A stretch of 64,000 nt of DNA from Macrocybe gigantea. Taxonomy: Eukaryota; Basidiomycota; Agaricomycetes; Agaricales; Callistosporiaceae. Of this stretch, positions 10,585 to 22,061 are shown piece by piece. The stretch spans positions 186,001 to 250,000 of the forward strand of contig SJRY01000050.1 in NCBI GenBank assembly GCA_011319805.1, read 5' to 3'. Below the pieces are notes generated by a model, which had not been told where the DNA came from, searched no databases, and saw nothing but the letters and a program-made list of their open reading frames with translations. The first letter of the stretch is position 1. Each line of letters begins with the position of its first letter. The position numbers and the translations under genes are program-made.

Positions 10585-13341
10585 TCAATTCCTCTCCGAC
10601 CGCCTCTCGCCATCGAAAAACGCGACGAGCTGCTCGATCGGAACCTTGCCAATCGGCTTGGGCATGATGATCTTGCTCGACTCGCGATCCTGCCGTCTCA
10701 GCACCAGCGGGTCGACAAACCTGCCCGTGCCCGCAAACACGGCCGGACCGCCAGCGCCATTGCCGCCATTCGACGCCACACCAGCACCGCCTGTACCGCT
10801 CTCCTCTCCCGCCCCCGCACCGAGCCCGCGATCGCGTTCCGGATCAATGGACCTCGATCGGATGCGCGGTCGAAGAGGCGTCGGCGTCGTCGTCATCATA
10901 GTCGTCGGCGTGGTAGGCGGAAGGAGGCTCGAAAGACCATACGCACTCTGCGCGCGCAGGCGGCGTTTCGAGATCGAGAGCGGGGACGGCGAAGGCGAAG
11001 ACGACTTGATCGCCATTTCCTGTCCATTCCCACTCCCATTCCCATTACCAACATCGCTATCTCTCCGAATTCCAGACGCCTCCTCGCCGATCAGCGCAAC
11101 AGCAGCAGCAGCACTGATCCTGCTCGACGCCGATGCCGACGACGCAGACGCAGACGCATCACGAGGCTTGGCGCGGATCGTCTCATCCTGAAACTCGTCC
11201 GGTTCGTCCGCAAGATCCGAGGACGGCGAAGGAACGCCTACGATCGGCTCGCCGAGCGCGACAGTGTACCGCTTGCGCGGCGTCGGGCTCACGCTAGACG
11301 TGCGTTTGCCGGAAGGCTTCGGAGGCGGGAGTGCCGCCGCCGCCACCGCCGCCGTGGCCACAGTCTGCTGGTGCTGCTGCTGCGCCACGGGCAGAGACGG
11401 ACTGACAACCCGACTCGTCGACGCCAGACTCTGACTCGAGCTCTTGCTCGTCACGCCCAACCCCAGCCGAGCCCGAGCCCGATGCCAAAGCCCGCCGCGC
11501 CAGCACCAGCACCAGCACTAGGCAAGCCCGCGATAGACATGGGCCGCGTGCGCGTGGCGGAGCTGAGTGACGACGGCGGGGATGTGGGAGGCGAGAATGG
11601 GGCGTCAGGCGGGGAGGCATAGTCGCCCGTCGGGTACGGAAGACGCGTGCCCGAAGACATGCGGGACGTGGACAGCGGCGGGCTGGTCGACTCGCGCGCC
11701 GTGGCCGAAAAGTAGCGCGACGTGTGCGGCGTCATCGGGCCGAGATCGCAGACGACGAAGGCGAGGCGGAGGCGGAGGAAGAGGAAGTAGGAGGTTGGGG
11801 CAGTGGCGGGCGTGGCGCCGGCGTCGGTAGGGGAGAGGGTACGGCAGAGTCTTCGTGTACGGCAAAGGACGAGCTGGCCTGCGGCGCGACAGAGACCGAG
11901 GCGGGCTGGCGCTCGGGTCCTGACGCAAGGTTCGTCGGCGCCGTCGCCATCTTGGCCACTTCCCTGCCGAGCTCCGTAATCCTTCCCTGCAGCTCCGCAA
12001 ACCCGTCTTTAATCTCCTTCACCTCCCGCTCCAGCGTCTCAGCACCGTCGCTCTTCGGTTCGTCCTTCTCCTTCACCTTCTCCTTATCGACAAGCCAGCG
12101 CTCGACGTCGCTCATCCGCTCCTCGAGCGCACGCACGTGCCCAACGGTCCATTTTTCGAGCTTCTCAAAGCGCTTCACGATCGTGAGCAGCGTGCCAGGC
12201 ACGTCGAGGGTGCCCTGCGGCGTGAACTGCGCGTAGAGCGGCGGCGCCTCGCGCGAGGGCGAGGACCCTTCCGCGGACCGCATCGGAGAGGGCGACAGGT
12301 TGGGGGCCTGGGGGCGCGACGGCGTAGGCGAGGACGGTGATGGCGGCGGCTTGCGCTGCGGAGGCGCAACGGGTATGTTGAGATTGGCAAGAGCGGCGGC
12401 GCCGTCCTTGTCCTTCTCTCTCTCGTCTTTCCTGTCCTTCTTCTTACCCTTGTCCTTCTCCCTCGCCTTGGCTTCCAAAATGACCTGCTGCGCCGGGGTG
12501 AGCGAGTCCTTCTCCTTGGTCGGCGTGAGCCTGTTCTTCGCAGCGGCCCACCACCCGCCGGCCTCCTTCTCCCTCTCCTTCGTCGACGCGGACGGCGAGC
12601 CAGGCGGGTTAGGCAGCGAATACGACCTCGACGGCGGAGGAGGAAGCGCCCTGGCGTTCTCCATCATCGCGAGCACGCGGTCCTCCAACGCCTTGCGCTC
12701 CTGCGCCTCCCTCGTAAGAATCTTCTCCGCCTCGCGCCTGCTCTTCTCACGCTCGCGCTCCGCTTCGGCCTCGAGCTCTGCGTCCGAAGGCAGCGTCGAT
12801 GCCGTCGAACGCGCGCCGGGGGAGCGCGGGACGGCGGGAGGCTGCCACCGCTTCCGCTTCCGCTGATCCCACCGACAAAGGAGCCGACGCGCTGAGCGAG
12901 CGTCGCGGCAAGCTGGGACATGGAGGAGGACGGCGAGGCGGACCGCTCGCTCCATCTCTTGTGCTGCGTGAATCGGTTGGCGCGTCCGTCGTCTTGATCA
13001 TCGTCATCATCGTCATCAAACACGTCGTCTAGATGGATCCCCGTGGAAGTGTCGGGTATGAAGCCGTTGCGGAGGGGCGAAGGCGGTCGGCTGGACTGGG
13101 CGTGTGTGTTGGCGTGCGGGCGTTGGGCTCCCTCTGGCTATCATATACAAAACAAAGCATTTACATTTCATACAAATCGGAATGCAGGAGGACGAACCAG
13201 CCTGAGAGACGAGCTCGAAGCGGGAGACGGGGACGTCATGCTACGCTGCTGCTGCTGGGGCTGCCTTTGAGTTTGTGGCAGGAGATTGTTCGAGGACAAG
13301 GCGACGGATTGCGCCGATCTGTGCGACGGCGAGTGCGCCAT
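10585..13341 (-). CDS. Long low-complexity protein with coiled coil, unknown function
   Basis: I do not recognise a named family. The likely start is MAHSPSHRSAQSVALSS at 13341. After an intron come HLDDVFDDDDDDDQDDG and MSQLAATLAQRVGSFVGG (possible membrane-apposed or amphipathic segment). Next is a Glu/Arg-rich coiled coil (ELEAEAEREREKSRREAEK), then GGWWAAAKNRLTPTKEKDSL and a second helical block, LLTIVKRFEKLEKWTVGHVR, followed by ALEERMSDVERWL. The rest is Pro/Ser/Ala-rich and disordered, ending in IMPKPIGKVPIEQLVAFFDG and a basic tail. Frame changes without obvious introns occur near 11735 and 11470, again repaired by one extra G or C. The GC-rich repetitive code gives long false frames on the other strand. 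The compact W- and coil-containing motifs suggest a real conserved protein, perhaps a scaffold. Confidence 0.65.
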
Positions 13342-13494
13342 GGTCCTTTGTTGTCGGTGGTGGCGAGATTCCTGGCACAACGCCAGATTCGGATGTTTGC
13401 TTCTACCAAACAACAACAAGAAAACATAATTTACAGGTCCTGCGAGGGTATAAAAATACAAGAATTGCGCTGCAATGTGCACGTCCCCCCGCTT

Positions 13495-14412
13495 TTACTT
13501 TTTCCCTTGCTTCTTCGCCGTCGCCAGCGCCTCCTTTTCCTTCTTGGCCTTTTCCTTGACCGCCTCTTCTTTAGCGATCTCATGAGCCTTGTCGTTCAAG
13601 CCTAGTCTGTTTCTCGCGATCTTCACGTCGCAAGATGATGAACAAAGGAGAAACCGAGGACTGGAAATGCACCCACCTCAAAGGCGTAAAACTAGATTTC
13701 GCCGATGAGAACATGCCACGCCAAGGGTGGAAAAGGAAACGACGCGCTCACCTGTATCCGCGTAACTACAACCAAACCAGCATCAGCTTCTCCACATCAC
13801 CCAAACCACAACCACGCACCAAAAATCGTGTTCGTCTCCGAATACTCCTGCTGCGTGTCCATACGGATGAGCGAGCCGAAATTATAGTCCTTGACTTTAT
13901 CCTTGTACTCCTCCATAAACTCGCGCCAGCGCTTCTTGCCGTCCTCGCTCTTCATCCAGTCCTCGTCGAGCTTGCGGAGCTTGGCGTACCCGTCGTCCGC
14001 GAGCTCTGGGAACGTCTTGAGCGTGTGCTCGTAGATCTCGTCGTCCAGCCTTGTCGTGAATCATGAACAAGAAAACGTTGGGTGAGCGCAAAGCACTCAC
14101 TTTGTCAATCTCAGCTCGCGAGGAGATACTTTTTCCAACAAGTTCCAGTACGTCTGCTGGACTGTGAGACGTGAAGCGAAGAGACAAACGTGGAACACAT
14201 ACTTGAGCCTGCTCAACCGCCTTTACAGCGAACCTACGATAGGGGGGGGGGCCGTTGAGGATCCGATGCAGAACACAACCCACACCGATGCTCACTGTTT
14301 CTCAATCTGAACCGAGCCCAGCATAAACCGCGATGCACGAACAGTCCACAGGCAAAAGCACACGCACCTCGACGAGGTTTTGCGCATTCTGAGGATCAAA
14401 CTTTCCCGCCAT
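13495..14412 (-). CDS. PBDC1: PBDC1/Ypl225w-family protein (eEF1A chaperone)
   Basis: Small cytosolic protein of the polysaccharide-biosynthesis-domain family (PF04669). The yeast member Ypl225w is known as a cotranslational chaperone for nascent eEF1A. The start is MAGKFDPQNAQNLVE at 14412. Short exons follow: IEKQ, FAVKAVEQAQ, TYWNLLEKVSPRELRLTK, LDDEIYEHTLKTFPEL, DEDWMKSEDGKKRWREFM, YNFGSLIRMDTQQEYSETN, QFYAFE and IARNRLGLNDKAHE. The Lys-rich tail ends TAKKQGKK and the stop is at 13495. At least seven introns split this small gene. All family signature blocks are present and the frame is intact. It sits about 150 bases from the coiled-coil gene and about 105 bases from the epimerase gene, all on the minus strand. 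Confidence 0.88.
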
Positions 14413-14517
14413 GGTTGCTCTACTAGACGGATGATGTGGGTTGACAGCAAAGCAAGTGGGAGTGTTCCTATATCATGTGATCAATCTCACGTGATTTTGA
14501 TACAGGCATCCAGTGCT

Positions 14518-15784
14518 TCATTTCCTTAGCAGCGCGGGCTGGTACGTCTGCCCGAACCCAGACACGTTCGACACGTCAAACCCCTTGGACGCCCACAGCC
14601 TCTCCAGCGCGACGAGTCCATCCACAGCACCCAGCACCGTCTCCTCCACCGTCCTAAACTCCGCCTCACGCATCCCCAGCACCTCGCTCACGCGCCCAAA
14701 GTCCACTCTGGCCTGCAGATCTCCCGTCCTCGCCTGCTCCTCCCTCTCCGGCGGCGCCCGCGTGAGCACCCTCGCACGGAGCTCGGGCCGCTGTGCGCGG
14801 ATGAGCTCCACGACGTGTGAAAAAGCGAACGCGTGCGGGGATGCGATGGGCAGGCGCTTGCGCCCGACTTGAGAGGTGGGCGGGGAGTGCAGAGCGAGGA
14901 CGTGTGCGCGCGCGCAGTCTCGGATGTCGATGTGTCGTCCGAACGGCGGAAACTCGCCTGAAGGCGTGAGAAGCCTGTGGATCTGCGTGTTCGTCGAGAG
15001 CGCGGAGGGGTCCGGCGTTGGGAGGGAGAATGTCGGTGCGAAGGGTCCGTAAAAGTACGGCGGATTGACTGTCCGTGTTGCGGGTTGGGTGCGCGAGGTT
15101 GCGGGTGAGGGCATGTGACTGCTACTCACGGGTTGTGATTTCCATCTCTGGATGCGCGTCCGCAAAGTCCCACAGAGCTCGTTCGGCGAGAGTCTTGGCG
15201 GCGCGGTAAGCGTCCATCGGGCTGCCCTTGGTCGCATCCTCTTTCGTCGCAGGGTACCAATCTGCCCAACTCGCATCAAACTCCGAAAGCATGACTGCGA
15301 GAGACTAGAGGCATCGACACGATACCTTTATCGCTCAGCGTCATGCCGGGCGTGAGCACCGTCGCGATCGAGCTCGTGACGACGACGCTCCGCACGCCCG
15401 CCGCGCACGCTTGTCGGACGATGTTGAGCGTGCCCTCGACGGCGCGGTCGAGCAGCTCGCCGGGCTCGAGCTTGTGCGGGAGAGGCGCGGCGGTGTGGAT
15501 GATGGCGTCCACGTCTTGCAATGCGTTGCGAAAGTCGTCGGATGCGACGTCGATGGTCGGCACGGGGATGATGCGTGAGCCGTAGGGTGCGTAGGTGTCG
15601 TGCAGCGCGGCGAGCTTTCCGGCTCGGGCGGCGCTGCGTGCGTGTGGAGGGTCAGCGAGTCGGATCCATGTAGTGTATGTCCTTACGCTTTGACGGTGTA
15701 CCCGCCGTCGAGAAGCTGCTGCACGATGTGAGAGCCGAGAAAGCCTGATGCGCCTGTGACGAGGACGGTCGACGTTGTGGACAT
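14518..15784 (-). CDS. NAD(P)-dependent epimerase/dihydroflavonol-reductase-like
   Basis: Extended short-chain dehydrogenase/reductase. The start MSTTSTVLVTGASGFLGSH at 15784 carries the Rossmann GxxGxxG motif at residues about 11-16. Next come DVDAIIHTAAPLPHKL, EGTLNIVRQACAAGVRSVV and VTSSIATVLTPG (catalytic Ser/Thr region). After an intron comes DWYPATKED, then DAYRAAKTLAERALWDF, giving the catalytic YxxxK, and NPPYFYGPF (substrate loop). IDIRDCARAHVLAL, near the middle of the second half, is typical of the family. The protein ends TYQPALLRK, about 360 residues. Substrate is not predictable; family members reduce ketones or aldehydes or act on nucleotide sugars. It is divergent from the SANT gene across only about 160 bases that include a poly-A run. 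Confidence 0.85.
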
Positions 15785-15942
15785 GGTAGGAGCAAGCGTC
15801 AACCGGCTTTTCCGGCAACGAACAAGTCACCGTGCCATGCGTGGGAACATCTTCTTGCCCCCCAAAAAAAAAAAAAAAGTTGAAATCCGCTCACTCGGTT
15901 TGTCGACTTTTTTGACGCTGATATGACATCCGCGCCTCGTCC

Positions 15943-17440
15943 ATGGACTCTTCACGCGCCCAGACGTACGTCGAATATATCTACTTTACAGACCGACATC
16001 ACACTGACCCTCGCTCGCTCGCTCATAGTCTCGAGGCGCTCGACGACTTCATCAAGGCGCAAAAAGCCCTCCTCGCGCGCACGCGCCAAGACATAGACCA
16101 CCTCACGCGGCTCAAACAAGACGCCCTCCGTCGCTCGCCAGACTCGTTCCTCGAGGATCTCGTCAACGAGGTATGTCCGCCGCAGCCCGTTCGCCGTCCG
16201 GTCTCAATTTCCTTTTTTTTTTTCTTCCTTTTTTTTTTCTGGATCTTGGACAGCTCGACGCAGGCGCGTTTCGGCTCGGGATGTAGAGGATATTGCTGAT
16301 TTGGCGATTTTGAACAAGATAGATTGGTCCTTGTACGACCGCGCAGGTACGTACCGTTCCTCCTCATTTGACCCCCCCGTACCTCGGTTCGTCCGCTCAT
16401 TCGTCTCAGATCCTGCACCGCTAGAAGCCCTCCGCGCGTCCCTCACGCAGCAGCACTTGCAACGGACGCGGCCTCTCGCCACGCAGCGCAGTGAGCTGTC
16501 AGAGCTGCAGAAGCTCGTCAAGGATGCCCGTGGTGCCCTTGTCGATCCCATCCTTGCGCAGCTGGAAGCGCATGTCCGAGCGCTCGGCTCTGGTGGTGAG
16601 GAAGAGGAAGAAGAGGAGGATCCGGAGGAAGCGAGGCGGGAGAGGGAGAGGGAGAAGCTGAAGGAGCTCAAGCGGAGAAGGATCGTTCAGGATGGCTCGA
16701 GCATGCGTAGACCTGTGCCTGCGGCTCTTGGCGTGTTTGTGAGGAGGGACCTGGAGGACGAGAGCGGTGAGGTTGAGATTGAGAGGGCGGAGAGAATGGA
16801 TGCAGGCCTGGTCCTTGAGCAGGATGGTATGGGTGCAGCTTCGTCGGTGGTTGGCTCCTCTTTGACTTTTGCTGCTGCTGCGTCGTCGAGGGGTACGTCT
16901 GTGTCTCGTGTGGGCTCGAGCGACCGTGATGTGCGCCGTTCTGCAAGCGCTGCGACTCGGGTCCGGCGTCCGTCCGCCAAGATGCGGGGCCAGCGCAGGA
17001 GCGAAGAGAAGGGGGGTCCGAGTGTTAATGCGGGTGCGAGCAAGGCCGGTGTTTCGGGAGCGAGGAAGAACGGAACTCCTGCTTCCCGGCAGGGTTCGGC
17101 GCCTGGTCTTGGTCTAGATGCGGGCAACAACGAAGGAGAAGACGAGTCGGGGCCAGAAGACGAGGATGTGAAGGGAGGTAAGCCGCCCAAGCCGCGCTCC
17201 GAGACGTACAAGCAAGCGTGGTCGGTCTCGGAGCAGCATCTCTTGGAGCAACTCCTCGAACAGATCCCCGAGGGAGAGAAGAATCGGTGCGTGGTTCGGG
17301 TTGTTGACCTTTGCTTTGCTTATTTGTGCTGTAGGTGGCAGAAGATCTCGAGAGCGATGCAGGGCAGGAGAACGCCGCGCCAGGTCGCGAGCAGAGTGCA
17401 AAAGTATTTTGAAAAGCTCAAGAGGTTTGGGTTGAGATGA
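15943..17440 (+). CDS. SANT/Myb-domain protein resembling ZZZ3
   Basis: Probable chromatin factor. The C-terminal 60 residues form one SANT/Myb repeat, YKQAWSVSEQHLLEQLLEQI, an intron, then WQKISRAMQGRRTPRQVASR and VQKYFEKLKRFGLR. The QVASRVQKYF pattern matches metazoan ZZZ3, a subunit of the ATAC acetyltransferase complex. The N-terminal half starts MDSSRAQT and has a coil-forming stretch (LEALDDFIKAQKALLARTRQ), then LAILNKIDWSLYDRA. The middle is acidic (EEEEEEEDPEEA), then Ser/Arg-rich and disordered. Introns lie near 15966-16028, 16171-16253, 16346-16409 and 17288-17335. One frame break near 16281 (GGG run before DVEDIADL). The ZZ finger of human ZZZ3 is not visible, so complex membership is inference. 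Confidence 0.75.
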
Positions 17441-17573
17441 ATGTATCATTATTATGTGTAGCACGTGCTGTGACCGATCGCGATCAATACTCATTTTTGC
17501 TGGCTTTGCTCGTCATCATCCACGTCCACAAAGCTCTCTCGAGACTCGGTTCACACATTCAGGGCTTTTTGCC

Positions 17574-20500
17574 ATGGATCCTAGCGAAATCATCCACATA
17601 TCCGATGGAGAGGACGAGTCTGACGAAGAGTCCACTGCATCGAGCGATTTTGACCGGCGCGCCCTCCTCGAGCCCGTCATCACGCGTGTCGTGGACGCGC
17701 TGGGCGGGTACGAAAACGGAGTATACCGCATGGGCGACGAAGCCTACGGATGCTTAAAGGACCTCAAGAAGCTCTGGCGCAAGACGACACGGACGACGAA
17801 CGCACCGCCGCGCGGATATTCTGGGAGACGCGCGTGCTCCCAAACGACCTCGTCCCCTCCTCCTCGCCACCTCCGGCGCGGGCCATCTCGACGACAAGCG
17901 CGCCGTCGCGTGTGCAGACCTCATCACCGCCATGACGTGGCCGATCGATCTCGCGGAGGAGCTGCGCGAGCTCGACGAGGAGCGCGACAGGGGCGCGGAC
18001 TACACGCAGCTCGTGCAGAGCCACGTGCAGTACAAGGCCGCGCTGCTGCGTCCCGGCGCCGTGCGTGCGCTGCTCGGCGTCGCGCTTCCTGGGCTCGCGA
18101 AGCGCCGGGCGGAGCGGACGGAGAGGGACGGCCAGATCGTCAACGTCGTGCTGCACTGCGTGCGCAATTTGTCGTTCATCCGCGACCCCCGCGCGATGCG
18201 CATGGCAGCGCGGAGCGCGTGGAACTTGCGGCGCTGCAGAGCCGGCTCGTGGCGCGCTCGAGGAGGCAAAAGTGCTCAGGCTGCTTTTGACCGTCGCGGC
18301 GAACGTGGACAGGGATCCGCTTTATGATGGTGGAACACGCTCGTGCTCGAAATTTTTTATTTGTTGTTTAGGGGCGTCAAGCCTAGCGAGCTGGCGATGG
18401 ACCAGGCCAAGGTGTGCGACAAATCATTTTTTTTTAAACACTGAATCTCACTGAGGTATCATGTCTTGTTTTGCCAGCAACCCTCGCAGTCTCTGCACCG
18501 CCTCTTGGAAGCAGAACAGCGCATCCGACGAGACATCGCGCGCAACGCCACCTCGCGGCACTCTCGCTTCGGGACAACCATCTCCGTCAAGCTCAACCCG
18601 AACAAAAAGGCCGCTGCAGACTCGGGGCAGCCCTCCGCCGAAGCCGGCGAGGGTGCTGCGAGGGCGTTCGTGCTGCACCGGCAGCAGGCGCTCACGACCG
18701 AGTCTGGCAGCATTCTGGACATGACGAAGCGCCAAAAGGCGAAAAAGGGCAACAAAGTCGACGAGCTCGCGCGCGAGGACTACCTCTCGATGGAGGCCCG
18801 TGTCGTCCTCCAGAACCTCGCGATGGAGTTTCTCGAGGCGTGTTTCAATCGTGCGTGCACGTTCTCCAGCCTTTCGTTGTGCCTCCTGGCGTTGACTCTC
18901 AGCTCCTCACCGGACACACAGCCTTCCTCGCGGGCCTGCTGAAGGACATCCGATCGGAGAGGCCCAAGATAACCGAAAAGGACAACCTGCGGCTGCTGTA
19001 CGTGACAAAGTGGTTCCTCGAGTTCTTCCTCTGCCTGCGCGCAAAGGAGAAGGAGAAGCACAAGCAAAAGGCAAAGGCTAGCTCCGGCATGTCGGAGAAG
19101 GAGAAGGAAAAGGAAAGGGAGGAGAGATGGAACTTTGGCCTGATTGCCGAAGTCACCGAACGGGAGTGGATCGTGTGGGTGCTGAAACGCATGCGCGAAG
19201 CCGCAGAAGAAAAGGTTTGGCATCTCAAAACGTCCTCTCTCATTCACGCACTAACTTCCGCACTCGTGCACGAATGAAACGCAAACTAACCAGCCGAAGC
19301 TCTGGACGGAGCTGCAGGCCGGGATCGAATGCCTGACGCAGCTGCTCTTGCTGATCGACGGCATGTCCGTCGCAGAGCTGCGCGATCCGGCGCTGAACGA
19401 GGCCGCGGACCTGTTGCAGCAGCAGCTCATCTACAACGGCGAGGTGCTCGACGTCGCGTTCGAGAGCCTCCGCACGTTCCGCGAAGGCACGCAGTCGCTC
19501 GCGTACCTCGAGTCAAGCGTTCATCTCGCTTATGCGTTGCTCAAGATGATGGAGCGCTGGGGAAAGCTCAAAGGCAAGGAGATGTATGTCAGGAAGAAGA
19601 GGGCGAAGAAAAAGGCAAAGGCAAAAGGTGTGCCGTGCCGCTGTCGTTTTCTGTAGAAACAAACTTATGGATTTCTTTGTGCCTTTATGTCGATGACATA
19701 AAAATGAAGCTGTCGGCGAGGAAGAAGGGATCCCCGACGTCGAAGAGGAGGAGGAACAGGAACAGGAAGAAGAAATGATACACGATACGCTGTTCACGTT
19801 CGAGGCCTTTGAGATGGTAACTCTCTCGCTCGCTCCATTCACCTGCTCACCCACCCCGACCAGAAATTCGCACATGCAGACATAACACACACGCTGCTGA
19901 CATATCTGGCGCGCTACAACGAATTCACGTCATCCGAAAGCATGCGACGCGTCGTGAGTTTGATGCACAGGCAGGCCGTCAGGGCGAAAGCGGAAGGACT
20001 CTATTTCAATGTACGGTCGAATTTTTTCCTCCCCTTCCCTCACCCTTTCAAAAACCACCGTGTGGCGTCGAACCGAGTTTACTGACTCTCCACCCTTTTG
20101 GGCGCGGCCCCCCAACCCCAACCCCAACCCCCCACGCGTCTCTCCTTCTCTTCTTCCTTTTTCGGCTTTTCTTTACGTAGGTGTCGACTTTGGACTTGTT
20201 CAAGTCGATATTGGCCGATCAGAAGTCATTTCCACGGGACCAACCTTATGTCGACCTTGCAAAGTTGGTCAACTTCATTTTGCGCCAGTTCTTCAAAGCT
20301 TTGAGCGAAGAACCCTTCCTGGCTATCGAGGCACGTTTCTTCGTCACTCGTTCTTTCATCGATAAGTGCTAACCTTTTTCCGCCTCTGTTTCCCTTTTTT
20401 TTTTTCCTCACTTTGGGCATAAACAAACACTCTGGCCCCTGTTTTGCATGTTTGGTCCGGACTCATCCCTGCAAATGACGAAATCGGAAAAACCAGGCAT

Positions 20501-22061
20501 TCTTCCCCAAAAACCGCGGCCATTGGAAGCAGTACTCCAGCTGGGAATCGGATGATAAAGAAAAGAAAGAGAAGAAGGCCTCAGAGGACACGAGGTTTCC
20601 CCCGAGCTGCGCGTCAAGAAAGGGTACTCGTGGAGCGATCAGCTGGGAATCACCGTCGCCGCGTTGGTCGACGCTGGCCAAGCCGAACTGGTTTGCTGGA
20701 CAAAAGATGTACGTTCTTGCAATCCTCCCCTGCGTCCCGAGGCTCAACGCCCCGACTTTGCCCTTGCGCGGCGTCTGTCCCTTCTTTCAAACCCCACCAT
20801 TCTGCCTCCTCGTGCTCACTCGTCCGCGTTTCCCGCGGGTAGATCCTTGCGGTGGTTATTGCCCAACGAAAGCGAATCATTGAAGAGACAGATGCCCAGG
20901 GCGGGGATGATGATGACGACGGTGATGACGGCCCCGACCTAGATGCGGTGGAAGCTCGCCGGTCGCTGAGGCTCGAACGACCCTCCCAAGCGGCCCTCAC
21001 AAAAATCATGGATTACAGTGAGTCGACAGGACTTCGCCCGCCGAGCCTAGCCAATCAGCCCTGACGTTTTACTCCAAGTGATTCCGTATCTCAGCGACGA
21101 ACATGCTGGCGCGGCGACCAAAAATCCTCATCTCAAGTTGCTTTTCCGTCTCGCCAAGTTTTCCGTCCTCGATGAAGGTGGGTGCCAAACAACTTCTTCT
21201 AACACTGCTTCACGCCCTGACGGTCATCTTTGTTCCGCCCTAGGCGCGGACGAATGGGAGTGGTACGTCCCGTCGGCGGTCCTGCCGACAGACCTGCAAA
21301 ACACCCTCACCGTCATCAATCAATTCCTGGAGACTCCGATTGACCTGAATGGCAAGAAAGCTTCCGAGCTGTTACGAAAAAAGACCCGGCGACGCCGCAG
21401 GCGATCGCCCTCGCCAGCTTCGGACGACGACGCTCTGCCGGACGACGAGCAAGACGCGAGACGCAAAAAGAAGGAAAAGAAAACCAAGGAAAAACAAGCC
21501 TACAAGTCTGCGCAGTTCATCGAAGACAGCGACGCAGAGTACGGTGATATCGATGCCTTCTTGGAGAAGGAGAAGGAAAGGCGTGAACGAGCCCGCCGGA
21601 ATGCCGAGGCCGCAGGCGACGGTGGTATAGCCAATATGAAGCCCACAGGGACGAAGAAACGACGCCGAAAGGCAGGAAACGAGCCGGCCCGAAAACGCAA
21701 GAAGAGAGAGGGGGAAGAAGACCGCTCGATGACCAACCAATTAGACGACGAGGACGCACGACTCGTCAGCGACACCGAGTCTCGACACCCCAGCTCCGGC
21801 AGCGACTCCAGCTCGAACGGAAGTGAGTCAGATATCTCGGGAGACGACGGGTCTAAACCCGACCCCGTCTCGCGACCGAGGCCAAGGCCTATTTCGCGTC
21901 GGCGGGCATCCAGTCCGCCGAACTCTCCGCTGCACCGGTTTCAAGCCATGGAACCACCCAACTCGAATGGTTCAACGCCACCGTCCCCCGAGCTAGTAGG
22001 CGCGACCGTCAAGGGTCATCGCCGCGTAAATCGCCTTGTGCTTTCAGACGACGACGAGTGA
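17574..22061 (+). CDS. TOF1: Replication fork protection protein Tof1/Swi1 (Timeless)
   Basis: Timeless-family protein that travels with the replisome with its small partner Csm3/Swi3, pauses forks and supports checkpoint signalling. The start is MDPSEIIHISDGEDESDEE. The Timeless N-terminal domain (PF04821) follows: VVDALGGYENGVYRMGDEAY, CLKDLKKLWR, VVLHCVRNLSF, LRLLLTVAANVDRDPLYD, MDQAK, SRHSRFGTTISVKL, LRLLYVTKWFLEFFLCLR and TEREWIVWVLKRMREA. The second half has FEAFEMKFAHADITHTLLTY, SVSTLDLFKSILADQ-type blocks, LVNFILRQFFKAL, KKGYSWSDQLGITVAALVD and the C-terminal WEWYVPSAVLPTDL. The tail is basic and acidic and ends RLVLSDDDE. Five one-base frame breaks lie in the first exons (about 17783, 17856, 18190, 18256, 18331); each is repaired by one G or C and restores strongly conserved sequence. 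I therefore annotate an intact gene with sequence errors. Confidence 0.9.

Noticed and set aside
10646..13032. Several long plus-strand frames
   Set aside because: They are antisense to the GC-rich low-complexity gene; repetitive codons suppress stops on both strands.
17574..18450. Tof1 as a pseudogene
   Set aside because: Five frame breaks, but every repaired segment is conserved and each repair is one G/C base; sequence error is simpler.
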